From Clostridia bacterium (GTDB lineage: Bacteria > Bacillota > Clostridia > Oscillospirales > Acutalibacteraceae), in the NCBI GenBank assembly GCA_017544665.1, contig JAFYDS010000052.1, positions 1-60,056 on the forward strand: a stretch of 60,056 nucleotides of DNA, in the 5' to 3' direction. How positions within the stretch are numbered: position 1 is the first letter of the stretch; every line of letters starts with the position of its first letter. The notes below the pieces were generated by a model that had not been told where the DNA came from, searched no databases, and worked only from the letters and a program-made list of their open reading frames with translations. Shown here piece after piece: positions 24,407 through 31,975 of the stretch. A program made the position numbers and the translations under genes.

Positions 24407-25465
24407 ATGCTGACCGAACTGCTGCGGGAACGGAACGTGCCCGCGCTGCTGCCGAAGGAAGAAGCGGTGGAAGTATTGCAGCGGGAGGAATACGGCTTTT
24501 TGCCGGAAGCACCCTCTGCGCTGTCGTTCACCGCTGAAGAGAACATCATCCCGCGCTTTTGCGGCGGGAACGCCGAGCTGCACCGCGTCACGGTCTCGTG
24601 CACCGTGCGGGGCAAGCCGTTCTCGTTTCCGTTTTCCGCTGTGCTGCCCACGGACGGGCGGCGGCACCCCTTTTTCATTCACATCAATTTCCGCGACGCG
24701 GTCCCGGACCGCTATATGCCCACGGAAGAACTTGTTGACAACGGCTTCGCGGTGCTGTCTTTCTGCTATCAAGACATAACAAGCGACGACGGCGATTTCA
24801 CGACCGGCCTTGCCGGCCTGCTCTTCCCGGACGGCAGGCGCGGCCCCTCTGACCCCGGCAAGATCGCGCTCTGGGCCTGGGCGGCACACCGGGTAATGGA
24901 CTGGGCCCAAAAGCGAACGGACGCCCTTGACCTCACGCAAGGCGTCGTTTGCGGCCACTCGCGGCTGGGTAAGACCGCGCTGCTTGCCGCCGCGACCGAT
25001 CCGCGCTTCGCTTATGCCTATTCCAACGACTCCGGCTGCGCCGGGGCGGCGCTGGCGCGCGGCACAAGCGGCGAAACGGTGCGCGACATCTGTCAGAAGT
25101 TCCCGTTCTGGTTTTGCGAAAACTATCTGCAATATGTTGACAACGAAGTCAACCTGCCCTTTGACCAGCACGATCTGATCGCCGCCGTTGCGCCGCGGCG
25201 GGTGCTGATCGGCAGCGCGTCGGAAGACACCTGGGCCGACCCGCTCTCGGAGCAGCTTGCCTGCGTCGCAGCGTCGCCCGCGTTCACATGCGGGTTCGAC
25301 TGTCCCGACCGTCCCGCGCAGGCCGGCGAGGCGTTTCTCAGCGGCGACGTGGGCTATCACCTGCGCCGCGGCCGACATTATTTCAGCCGTGCCGACTGGC
25401 ACCAGCTCATCCGGTTTGTCAAGCTGCACGGCGAAGAACCGAAACCGGGCGGCAGCGAAGCCTGA
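24407..25465 (+). CDS. CE15-like alpha/beta hydrolase (glucuronoyl esterase-type)
   Basis: A 352-residue hydrolase with no signal peptide. It carries the nucleophile motif VVCGHSRLGKTALLAAATD (about 182-200). The GxSRxGK pattern is that of carbohydrate esterase family 15 and related xylan or glucuronoyl esterases, though the usual Cys is His here. A catalytic His is plausible in GRHYFSRADWHQL near the C-terminus, and ASEDTWADPLSEQL holds the acidic region. ATG 24407 follows AGGAGGAACAAAT. Lack of a signal peptide suggests action on imported oligosaccharide esters. It sits between the intact hydrolase gene and a copy of that gene's 3' end, so it may have arrived by a rearrangement. Function inferred from motif only. 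Confidence 0.75.
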   Translation: MLTELLRERNVPALLPKEEAVEVLQREEYGFLPEAPSALSFTAEENIIPRFCGGNAELHRVTVSCTVRGKPFSFPFSAVLPTDGRRHPFFIHINFRDAVPDRYMPTEELVDNGFAVLSFCYQDITSDDGDFTTGLAGLLFPDGRRGPSDPGKIALWAWAAHRVMDWAQKRTDALDLTQGVVCGHSRLGKTALLAAATDPRFAYAYSNDSGCAGAALARGTSGETVRDICQKFPFWFCENYLQYVDNEVNLPFDQHDLIAAVAPRRVLIGSASEDTWADPLSEQLACVAASPAFTCGFDCPDRPAQAGEAFLSGDVGYHLRRGRHYFSRADWHQLIRFVKLHGEEPKPGGSEA

Positions 25466-25513
25466 GCAAATCCGCCCTTCCTTGCGGCATGCGGCTGCGA
25501 AAGCCGCAGCTTT

Positions 25514-25767
25514 CCGGAACCGGCGCCATCCGCAACTTCACGATGCTGCCGAAGACGAACTACGACTTCGTGCGGACGATGCCGTCGATCCTCTTTGTCA
25601 ACGGCGACCATGATTACGTCGTCACCGACAGCAACCGCAAAAACATCCGCGCCGCGCTGCCGGAGGGCAGTGTGGACTACGTCGTCAAGGGCGCGGGTCA
25701 CATGGTGATCGAGACCCACGCCGCCGAGACCGCCAGGGTCACCGTGGACTTTTTGGCGGGGAAATGA
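25514..25767 (+). pseudogene. Truncated duplicate of the secreted hydrolase (C-terminal 84 codons)
   Basis: This stretch repeats 24086-24339 with five base changes. Three of the four within codons alter the residue (Pro to Ser, Ile to Val, Ser to Gly), and one is silent (Arg); the stop changes TAA to TGA. It keeps the C-terminal segment of the hydrolase with FVNGDHDYV and the GAGHMVIETH motif but lacks the signal peptide, oxyanion hole and nucleophile. No ribosome binding site precedes the fragment. It is a recent relic, or the surviving tail of a second tandem copy. A terminator follows at 25784-25816. Confidence 0.9.
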
Positions 25768-25783
25768 TATTCTGAAAACGTAA

Positions 25784-25816
25784 ACAGACGGCTCTGCGAA
25801 AGGTGGAGCCGTCTGT
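25784..25816. terminator. Bidirectional intrinsic terminator
   Basis: An 11-bp perfect stem ACAGACGGCTC/GAGCCGTCTGT with an 11-nt loop, followed by TGTTTGTTT. It lies between the hydrolase fragment and the convergent ATPase gene. Confidence 0.8.
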
Positions 25817-25843
25817 TGTTTGTTTAATCGAGACTGCTGCGTA

Positions 25844-26596
25844 TTATTTTTCGTCCTGCAGCAGCAATTCCAGCATGTGCGCCGGATCGTTCAAAAACCG
25901 CCGCGTTAGCCGAAAGGCTTCCGTTTCCCAATAGGATACTTCCCGAATCCCGCCTTGATCGATCTGCAGCACCTGCGCGCCGGGATAGGTCATCAGAATG
26001 GGCGAATGCGTGGAAATGATGAACTGGGAATTCTGCTTCACCAGTTGATCGATCCGGCACAGCAGCCGCATCTGCCGCATCGGCGACAGCGCCGCCTCCG
26101 GTTCGTCCAGCAGATACAAACCGTGCCCGCCGAACCGCTCCTCCGCAAGCGCCAAAAAGCTTTCGCCGTGCGATTGCTCGTGCAGGGAAATGCCACCGTA
26201 GCTTTGGATGATCGGCGGACCCATCATGGTGCTGTGATCCAACTCGTCAATATGGCTCGCGACGTTATAGAAGCTTTCCGCGCGCAGAAAATAGCCGTCC
26301 CGCGGCGCCGTAACGCCTTTCGCGATCCGCAAAAACCGATAGAGATCCGCATGGGAATCCGCCGTGGAAAAGTTGAAGTTTTTGCTGCCGCCTTCCGGAT
26401 TGAAGCCGAGTGCAATGGCGATCGCTTCCAACAGCGTCGATTTTCCGACCCCGTTTTCTCCCACCAGGAATGTCACCGGCCGCCGCAGTGTCAGCGGCGT
26501 TTCGCAAAGCGCACGCACGGCAGGCAGCACCGCGTAATACCGCACGTTGTTCAGCGGCTGCTCTATCGAGATATGCTTTATAAAAAGAGAATTCAC
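25844..26596 (-). CDS. AAA family ATPase (COG3910-type)
   Basis: A 250-residue ABC/SMC-like ATPase of the COG3910 type. It carries Walker A FLVGENGVGKSTLLEAIA (about 44-61), then the family's GFNPEGGSKNFNFST block, FFLRAESFYNVASHID-like segment (here YFLRAESFYNVA), signature LHEQSHGESFLAL, Walker B LYLLDEPEAALSP and switch His FIISTHSPILM. Members are single-domain cytosolic ATPases of unproven role; some related ATPases work in DNA repair or phage defence, but no nuclease partner lies beside it. The start is taken as GTG 26596 after AAGGAG with a 10-nt spacer. An ATG 12 codons upstream overlaps the -10 element and is unlikely. Confidence 0.88.
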   Translation of the reverse strand: MNSLFIKHISIEQPLNNVRYYAVLPAVRALCETPLTLRRPVTFLVGENGVGKSTLLEAIAIALGFNPEGGSKNFNFSTADSHADLYRFLRIAKGVTAPRDGYFLRAESFYNVASHIDELDHSTMMGPPIIQSYGGISLHEQSHGESFLALAEERFGGHGLYLLDEPEAALSPMRQMRLLCRIDQLVKQNSQFIISTHSPILMTYPGAQVLQIDQGGIREVSYWETEAFRLTRRFLNDPAHMLELLLQDEK

Positions 26597-26620
26597 CCTT
26601 CGACCGCTCCTTCCAAAAAG

Positions 26621-26649
26621 AGCATAGCACAACCACGCGGGGGAAACAA
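26621..26649 (-). promoter_or_regulatory. Promoter of the COG3910 ATPase gene
   Basis: TTGTTT (26644-26649), 17 nt ending TTGTGC, TATGCT (26621-26626) on the minus strand. Confidence 0.6.
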
Positions 26650-26718
26650 GTCTTTTTCAAAAGGTTTTTCCGTTTGTCGACACTAAGTCCGTTTTTCGGG
26701 TCGGCAAACAAAGCCATC

Positions 26719-26749
26719 AAAAAAGCAGCGACAAGATCGCTGCTTTTTT
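26719..26749 (-). terminator. Intrinsic terminator of the DUF4434 gene
   Basis: A perfect stem AAAAAAGCAGCGA/TCGCTGCTTTTTT with a 5-nt loop. It lies 12 bp after the stop of the minus-strand gene. Confidence 0.92.
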
Positions 26750-26760
26750 ATGTTGTTGTA

Positions 26761-28044
26761 CTACGCTGCCGACCGATTTCCCGCGGCGTCCACGGCGGTC
26801 ACCGTATAGCCTGTTCCGCTGACGGTAAAGGTCAGTTCTGCGTTCGCCTCAACCCGGCCGATCGCGGTCCCGTTCTGTTCGACGAGATAGTACGCCACGC
26901 CGATGTTGTCCGTCGCGGCGTCCCAGAGCAGTTCTCCGTTTTCCACACGCACGTTCTGCGGCGCGGTCGGCGGCTCTTCTTCGAGCACACAGCCGTTTTG
27001 CAGATAGTCAAGATAGCAGTCGTGATACGCGTGCGTCCCCGTCAGAGGGCAGTAATAGTGGTTGTAAGAGAACACCACGATCTCGTCGCAGTACTGCGCC
27101 GCTGTCTGCATCTGCCACACGAGGCGGTCCAGCGTCGCGGCGCTGTTGACCGTTTCGAGCGTCGCCGGCGGCATCAGCGGGATGTTCCCGCGCGCGACGA
27201 TCAGGTTTTCACAGTTTGCCCACAGCCGCAGCTGCGCGCCGCAGCCGTCCACTGCTTCTTTATACATCTGCCAGACCTTTTCAAGATCGCGTTTTGGCGT
27301 CCACTGCGCGCCGACGGCGTCCTGCGGACAGAAGATGTCCCCGTCGCGGAAATGCGCCGCTTCCAAAAGCATTTGCCACATCGGCAGCGTCGCGAGGACG
27401 GACGGCACGGCGATGTACTCCGTGAAATAGGGGCTCAGCAGCAGCGGCAGATCGCTGTTGAGCGCGGTCGCCGTATCGAGGAGCTTGTTCAGCCCGCGCG
27501 CGAGAGTCAGCACGGTCGCCTTCATCGTCGGGATGTTGCTGATTTCCGGCGTGAAGTACCAGCCGTAAAACGCGTCGGGGTAGGCGTCGTAATAGCGGTC
27601 GTAAAGTTCGCGCATCATGTCCGCCATCACGGAGCAGACCTTCGAATACTGTCCGAACAGGCCGCCGAGCACCCACCAGCTTTCGAACGACGCGAGCCCG
27701 ACAAAGAGCTTGACCCCCGCCTTCTGACAGGCGCGCAGCGCGCCTTCGACCACGTCTCCGTAACCGCCGTGCCCCTGCAGCGCGTCGATTCCCGTCGGAT
27801 AATAGACGATCCAAGCCCCGCGCAGGTCCATCTGCGCCGTGTCCTGCAAGATCAGCTTGTCAAGGCCCGCCTCTTTCATGGCGGCGAGCTCGGCATCCCA
27901 GCGGTCCTTGTCCCAGTCCACGCAGTACCACGCCTGCAGGAACGAGCCGGTGAACACGGGGGCGGTTTTTGTCTGCGCCGCGGGCGTGTGCCCGAGGAGC
28001 GCCAATACCAGCGCAAAGAACGCGCTGACCAGTCGTTTCAACAT
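26761..28044 (-). CDS. Secreted DUF4434 glycosidase-like protein with FN3 domain
   Basis: A 427-residue exported protein. Residues 1-25 are a signal peptide (MLKRLVSAFFALVLALLG...). Residues about 30-345 match DUF4434, a TIM-barrel glycosidase-like domain: FTGSFLQAWYCVDWDKDRW near the start, AGLDKLILQDT, FYGWYFTPEISN (with the acidic residue expected at a catalytic strand end) and RLWANCENL. Residues about 355-427 form an FN3-like domain beginning PPTAPQNVRVENGELLWD. No catalytic activity has been fixed for DUF4434. ATG 28044 follows GGAGGGGAAAGCG. It lies 18 bp after another secreted protein gene, forming a two-gene operon that ends in a strong terminator. Confidence 0.87.
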   Translation of the reverse strand: MLKRLVSAFFALVLALLGHTPAAQTKTAPVFTGSFLQAWYCVDWDKDRWDAELAAMKEAGLDKLILQDTAQMDLRGAWIVYYPTGIDALQGHGGYGDVVEGALRACQKAGVKLFVGLASFESWWVLGGLFGQYSKVCSVMADMMRELYDRYYDAYPDAFYGWYFTPEISNIPTMKATVLTLARGLNKLLDTATALNSDLPLLLSPYFTEYIAVPSVLATLPMWQMLLEAAHFRDGDIFCPQDAVGAQWTPKRDLEKVWQMYKEAVDGCGAQLRLWANCENLIVARGNIPLMPPATLETVNSAATLDRLVWQMQTAAQYCDEIVVFSYNHYYCPLTGTHAYHDCYLDYLQNGCVLEEEPPTAPQNVRVENGELLWDAATDNIGVAYYLVEQNGTAIGRVEANAELTFTVSGTGYTVTAVDAAGNRSAA

Positions 28045-28062
28045 TCGCTTTCCCCTCCTGAT

Positions 28063-28914
28063 TTAAGCCATGCTGTATGTGCGGATCATGGTCTTGGACG
28101 CGAACGCGACGTCCAGATAGTGGAACAAAACGCCGCCCTCCGTTTCCCGGATCGCGAGTCCCTCCGCTTCGGTGATGGCGTTGCCCATATTGCGCACGAT
28201 CGCCGCGGTGGTTTCGCCGGTCAGCAGATCGACCGCCCAGGTGACCTTTTCGTCGGACCCGTCGTTGCTCGAAAGATAGAGCGTGCCGTTCCAGATGTCG
28301 CCGCCGGTGATCTTTGTAACGGTCCGGTCCATTTTGATTTTTCCCGCAAAGGAGAAGTCGGCAAGGCGCAGCATCCGCACCTCGTCCACCTGACGCGCCT
28401 GCGTGTAATAGACGATATCGTCCTTGACGCAGACCCAGGGGATATGTCCGTTCCCCCGCCCTTCTTCGGGCAGAACGTGATACTCGATAAAGTCGAGCGT
28501 TTCGGCGTCGAACACCATGATCGCGGGATCTTGAAAGAAGAACGCTTCGCAGGCAGCGTAGATCCTGCCGTCATAGTACGCGCAGTCCCCGAGGTGGGAA
28601 TAGCCCTTTTTGACGACCGCCGCGGGCAAGCACATATCGTTAAACTTGACGATCTCCCCCGTCGCGGCGTCGATCTTCACGATCGCGTTGTAGTTCAGAT
28701 ATTTGATGCAGCCGGTCCCGTAAAAGTACGTGCCGTCCGTCGCGACTCCCTGACAGAACGCCGCGCCGTCGGAATAGGGATATGCCAGCTCGGTTTCAGG
28801 GACGAGTTCTCCCTGTACGACCGCCGCCGGCGACGACACCGCGCCGACCAGAGTAAACAGCAGCGCAAAGCCGAGACGGAACACTTTTCTGAAAAATACG
28901 ACCAGTGAAGCCAT
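28063..28914 (-). CDS. Secreted beta-propeller-like protein of unknown function
   Basis: A 283-residue protein with an N-terminal signal or anchor segment (about 8-30, hydrophobic, ending SSPAAV). The rest consists of about five similar beta-rich units. These include a DGTYFYGTG-type turn followed by IVKIDAATGEIV, a DGRIYAACEA turn followed by IMVFDAETLDFIE, an NGTLYLSSNDG turn, and WAVDLLTGETT. This D-G-x-(I/L)-Y then (V/F)DxxTGE pattern is typical of propeller blades. I recognise no specific family. It precedes the DUF4434 gene in the same operon, so both may bind or process the same extracellular glycan. ATG 28914 follows GGGAGGTAACGCT. No promoter is evident between it and the tRNA gene. 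Confidence 0.75.
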   Translation of the reverse strand: MASLVVFFRKVFRLGFALLFTLVGAVSSPAAVVQGELVPETELAYPYSDGAAFCQGVATDGTYFYGTGCIKYLNYNAIVKIDAATGEIVKFNDMCLPAAVVKKGYSHLGDCAYYDGRIYAACEAFFFQDPAIMVFDAETLDFIEYHVLPEEGRGNGHIPWVCVKDDIVYYTQARQVDEVRMLRLADFSFAGKIKMDRTVTKITGGDIWNGTLYLSSNDGSDEKVTWAVDLLTGETTAAIVRNMGNAITEAEGLAIRETEGGVLFHYLDVAFASKTMIRTYSMA

Positions 28915-28941
28915 AGCGTTACCTCCCGCAAAAGGGCTTTT

Positions 28942-28977
28942 GAAAACACCGAAACCCCTTGATTGCTCAAGGGGTTT
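28942..28977 (-). terminator. Terminator after tRNA-Thr
   Basis: An 11-bp perfect stem (28952-28962 with 28967-28977) right after the tRNA 3' end on the minus strand, followed by a weak tract (CGGTGTTTTC). Read-through may supply the secreted-protein operon downstream, which lacks its own visible promoter. Confidence 0.7.
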
Positions 28978-28981
28978 TCAA

Positions 28982-29057
28982 TGGAGCTAGTAGTCGGACT
29001 CGAACCGACGACCTGCGCATTACGAATGCGCTGCTCTACCAACTGAGCCATACTAGC
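28982..29057 (-). tRNA. tRNA-Thr (anticodon CGU)
   Basis: A 76-nt tRNA on the minus strand with CCA encoded. Acceptor stem GCTAGTA/TACTAGC, D arm GCTC/GAGC, anticodon stem GCGCA/TGCGC with loop TTCGTAA (anticodon CGT in DNA), and T arm GTCGG/CCGAC with loop TTCGAGT. It reads the Thr codon ACG. A promoter (29085-29113) and a terminator flank it, so it is a single-tRNA unit. Confidence 0.97.
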
Positions 29058-29084
29058 GTGTCAACATCTCGCTGACAGGATTGC

Positions 29085-29113
29085 ATTATAACATAAAACT
29101 TTGCGCTTGTAAA
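29085..29113 (-). promoter_or_regulatory. tRNA-Thr promoter
   Basis: TTTACA (29108-29113), 17 nt ending TATGT, TATAAT (29085-29090) on the minus strand. Confidence 0.82.
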
Positions 29114-29125
29114 GAGGAAAACGAG

Positions 29126-29160
29126 AAAAATTTGCCCCGGAGAAAATTTTCTTGCGGGGC
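29126..29160 (-). terminator. Intrinsic terminator of the dnaI operon
   Basis: On the minus strand GCCCCG, an AT-rich self-complementary inner stem, CGGGGC, then AAATTTTTC. The hairpin starts one base after the dnaI stop codon. Confidence 0.8.
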
Positions 29161-29161
29161 G

Positions 29162-30154
29162 TCAGACCGTCCCCTCGCGCGCCTTTTGCTGGCGCACGTC
29201 CTTGCCGTAGAACTGCAGAATGTCGCAGGTGCCGAGGATGCGCGACGTCAGCCGCTGGGAGTAGATCGCCTCCAGCTCTGCGGGCGTCAGATTCGTCGAA
29301 AAGAGCGTCGGCAGTCCGTCGTTGATCCGCTCGTTGACCAGCTGATACAGCGCGGACAGCGTGAACGAGGTGACCATCTCCGTCCCGAGATCGTCGATCA
29401 CGAGCAGGTCACTCTTGTAAAGATCCTCCTGCAGCTCGTCGTCCTGATAATTCCGGTTGAAGTGGTCCTTCTCGAGCCGATCGAGGATGCCCGGCGCGCT
29501 GTCGTAATACACGTTGAACCCGCGGTCCAGCAGCCGGTTGACGACCGCAAGCGACAGATGGGTCTTGCCGAGTCCCGTTTTGCCGAGCATGATGAGGCTC
29601 TTCGCGCCTTTCGGGAAGGTTTCGGCATACGAGCGCAGATAAGCGCAGATGCTGCTCATGATTTGGCGGTGGCTGCGGCCGAGCGCCGGGTCGGGCATAT
29701 CGCTGTAGTACCGCAGCGAAAACGTCTCGAAGGTGCATTTTTTGAGCTGTGCGGCGCCCTTGATGCTTTCCTTCGCCGTCTGGCGGATCAGGTCGAGGTA
29801 GCATTTGCAGTAATAGTTGCCGTGGGTGCCGGTGTCTTTGCAGACGGGACAGGTATAGACCGCGTCGAGATAGTCCGGCGCAAAGCCCGCTTCCGTCAGC
29901 GCGTTTGCGCGGCGCGCCTGCGCGTCGAGACTGCGCTGCGAGAGCGCCGCGATCTGTTCCTGGGTATTTTCGCCCTGACAGGCGATCCGAATCAGCTCCG
30001 CGCCGCAGAACGCCATCTCGCGCTCCGCTTCCAAAACGGCGGGACAGCGCGACGCGACCTCGGCGTGCCGCAGCTGCTGCAGCTGGTCCGCCTGCGCGCG
30101 GCGGGCGTCAAGGGCTTCCTTTGCCTTTTGATAAACGCTTCTCTTGTAGGCCAT
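29162..30154 (-). CDS. dnaI: DnaI/DnaC-type helicase loader ATPase
   Basis: A 330-residue AAA+ ATPase that loads the replicative helicase at origins and stalled forks. The N-terminal helical part (about 1-95) leads to a zinc-binding segment with CPVCKDTG and YCKCYLDL (about 101-123), as in DnaI. The AAA+ domain has Walker A MLGKTGLGKTHLSLAVV (about 191-207), Walker B LLVIDDLGTE (about 252-261) and sensor FSTNLTP (about 287-293). It starts 12 bp after dnaD, the partner primosome gene, as in other Clostridia. ATG 30154 is the chosen start; the preceding gene's end overlaps the ribosome binding region (GAGGCGCC). An IstB transposition protein is excluded by the zinc segment and the dnaD neighbour. 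Confidence 0.93.
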   Translation of the reverse strand: MAYKRSVYQKAKEALDARRAQADQLQQLRHAEVASRCPAVLEAEREMAFCGAELIRIACQGENTQEQIAALSQRSLDAQARRANALTEAGFAPDYLDAVYTCPVCKDTGTHGNYYCKCYLDLIRQTAKESIKGAAQLKKCTFETFSLRYYSDMPDPALGRSHRQIMSSICAYLRSYAETFPKGAKSLIMLGKTGLGKTHLSLAVVNRLLDRGFNVYYDSAPGILDRLEKDHFNRNYQDDELQEDLYKSDLLVIDDLGTEMVTSFTLSALYQLVNERINDGLPTLFSTNLTPAELEAIYSQRLTSRILGTCDILQFYGKDVRQQKAREGTV

Positions 30155-30166
30155 CGTGGCGCCTCC

Positions 30167-31201
30167 TCATTCGTCGTCTGCCGGCAGATCCTGCATACCG
30201 ATCGCCCGCTTGCCGAAGTCTCCGATATCATAGGACGCGTCGGACGAAAAGACGCTCTCCGTCCGGCTCCTCTTGCCCGCTTTTTGCTTGCTCTGGGCGT
30301 AGTGCTGCGCGCTCCAGCGTTCCTGTGCACGCGCCGCCTCGGCAGGCGTTTTGACGCCGTTTTGCTGCCAGGAGCGCAAAACGCGGTCCATGTATTCCAG
30401 ACTCAGCTTGTTCGTGTTGTCGATACAGATCTCATATGCCAGCGCGATCATCTCGGCGGAAAAGCCGAGCTCCTTGCTCCAGCTCAGCAGGTAGCGTTTC
30501 TGCTTCGCGGTCGGGTTGCGGTTCTTCGCGTTCGTCAGCGCGCGGAACTGTTCCCAGACCGTGTCGGTCGTGTGCTGCTCGCGGATATATTCCTCAGCGC
30601 TTTCGAGCGAGTCGATCTCCTTCTCGCTCCACTCGCGCCCGATCGACGCGATGTATTTGTAGCCGGTCTTTCCCTTGGATTTGGCAAATTCCAGCAGCAT
30701 CAGGATCACCTCGACCGGGAGGTCGTAGGTGTCGTGGAGCATGATGAGGATCGACTGTCCCTCGTAGCCGATCGTTTTGCCGAGCTTTTGCTGCGCCTCC
30801 TGAAACAGCTCGCGGAAGTCCTCGCATTCCTGCAGCCGGATCGCGATCTGTTCGTGGGTCGGGCGGGCGAGCGGCAGTTCGGGCGCCTCTTTTTTCGGTT
30901 CTTCCGGCGCTTTCACAATCGCGGGCGCCGCTTTCGGCAAAGCGGGCACCGGAACGGGATCGCCGTCGGCGGGGATCAAGATCCCCTGCTGCTGCCAGAA
31001 CACCAGCGCGTCCGCCACGTCCGCTTCGTCCCGTTTGAGCGTCTGCGCGATCTCTTCGCTCGAGAGCGCTTCGCCGCGGCAAAGCATCAGCAGCAGCGCC
31101 TTGAGCGCCGTCGGCGAGGCGAGCAGAAGGTTGTCTTCCACCACCGCCTTCGGGACAGCAAAGATCGACGCGTAGGCCGCCGGGTTGATTTGATAATTCA
31201 T
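30167..31201 (-). CDS. dnaD: DnaD domain primosomal protein
   Basis: A 344-residue primosome component. The N-terminal winged-helix region (about 1-80: PAAYASIFAVPKAVVEDNLL, then SSEEIAQTLKRDEADVADAL) matches the DnaD/DnaB N-terminal fold. A Pro/Ala-rich linker (about 85-110) follows. Two copies of the DnaD C-terminal helical domain come next, the first with YKYIASIGREWSEKEIDSLE (about 186-205) and the second around YLLSWSKELGFSAEMIALAY and VLRSWQQNGVKTPAEAA. Each shows the family W..........A pattern. It remodels DNA and helps DnaI load the helicase. It is the third gene of a four-gene operon starting with a polysaccharide exporter, 17 bp after the exporter ATPase. Confidence 0.9.
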   Translation of the reverse strand: MNYQINPAAYASIFAVPKAVVEDNLLLASPTALKALLLMLCRGEALSSEEIAQTLKRDEADVADALVFWQQQGILIPADGDPVPVPALPKAAPAIVKAPEEPKKEAPELPLARPTHEQIAIRLQECEDFRELFQEAQQKLGKTIGYEGQSILIMLHDTYDLPVEVILMLLEFAKSKGKTGYKYIASIGREWSEKEIDSLESAEEYIREQHTTDTVWEQFRALTNAKNRNPTAKQKRYLLSWSKELGFSAEMIALAYEICIDNTNKLSLEYMDRVLRSWQQNGVKTPAEAARAQERWSAQHYAQSKQKAGKRSRTESVFSSDASYDIGDFGKRAIGMQDLPADDE

Positions 31202-31218
31202 ATGACGTTGTCCTTTGA

Positions 31219-31962
31219 TTATTTTTCGTTGACCATGCAGCGGTACAGCGCACAGACGTCCGACGCGTCTCCGTTCGCCACCAGCTGCCCCTGGGTCAGA
31301 ATGATCGCTTTGTTGCAGATGCGCTCCACATTGCCGGTGCTGTGCGAAACATAAAGCACCGTGACGCCGTCGCTCATCATGCTTTCAAGGCGGCGTTCGC
31401 TCTTTTCCTTGAACGCCGCGTCGCCGACCGACAGCACCTCGTCGAGGATCAGCACTTCCGGCTTGACGGACGTCGCGATCGAAAAGCCGAGCCGTGAGCG
31501 CATACCGGAGGAATAGCTTTTGATCGGCGCGTCGATAAAATCGCCGATCTCGGAAAACTCCACGATCTCGTCGTATTTTTCCTGGATGAACTTGCGCGAA
31601 AAGCCCATCGTCGCGGCGTAAAGGAAAATATTCTCTCTGCCGCTGTAGTTGGAATCGAAGCCCGCGCCGAGTTCAAGCATCGGGGCAATAATCCCTTCCG
31701 TATGCACGCGCCCCTGCGTCGGTTTCAGTACGCCGGCGATCGTTTTCAAAAGCGTACTCTTGCCCGCGCCGTTGAAGCCCAGAACGCCCATCCGGTCGCC
31801 CTTTTTGAGCTTGAACGAAACGTCCTTGAGCGCCCAGAATTCCGTGTAATGCAGCTCGTGCTTCACCAGACGGATGAAATACTCCTTGGCGTTATCCACG
31901 CCCTCTTTGTTGATATTGAAGCGCATGCTGACATGATCCGCTTCGATTGCGTATTTGCCCAC
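31219..31962 (-). CDS. Polysaccharide/teichoic acid ABC exporter ATPase (TagH/RfbE-type)
   Basis: A 247-residue ATPase of a surface-polysaccharide exporter. It has the group's N-terminal VSMRFNI strand and long insert before Walker A, then LGFNGAGKSTLLKTIAG (about 72-88), signature YSSGMRSRLGFS (about 157-168), Walker B LILDEVLSVGD (about 178-188) and switch His VSHSTGN (about 211-217). The DEVLSVGD form is diagnostic of TagH, Wzt and RfbE proteins. It stops soon after the ATPase core, so it lacks the C-terminal carbohydrate-binding domain of Wzt. Its permease is encoded 13 bp upstream. The exported polymer is unknown; no wall-polymer biosynthesis cluster is adjacent. ATG 31962 is preceded by AGGGGTGAAAC. 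Confidence 0.93.
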   Translation of the reverse strand: MGKYAIEADHVSMRFNINKEGVDNAKEYFIRLVKHELHYTEFWALKDVSFKLKKGDRMGVLGFNGAGKSTLLKTIAGVLKPTQGRVHTEGIIAPMLELGAGFDSNYSGRENIFLYAATMGFSRKFIQEKYDEIVEFSEIGDFIDAPIKSYSSGMRSRLGFSIATSVKPEVLILDEVLSVGDAAFKEKSERRLESMMSDGVTVLYVSHSTGNVERICNKAIILTQGQLVANGDASDVCALYRCMVNEK

Positions 31963-31975
31963 TGCGTTTCACCCC

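Noticed and set aside
25844..26596. The COG3910 ATPase as part of an anti-phage defence pair
   Set aside because: No nuclease, toxin or second effector gene is adjacent; the neighbours are a hydrolase fragment and a convergent secreted-protein operon.
25784..26749. Terminators flanking the ATPase gene as ends of a mobile element
   Set aside because: The hairpins differ from each other, there are no terminal inverted repeats or target duplications, and no transposase or integrase is present anywhere in the window.
26674..31354. Long plus-strand frames opposite the DUF4434, dnaI and dnaD genes
   Set aside because: They are antisense shadows. The minus-strand genes have clear catalytic motifs, ribosome binding sites and operon structure.
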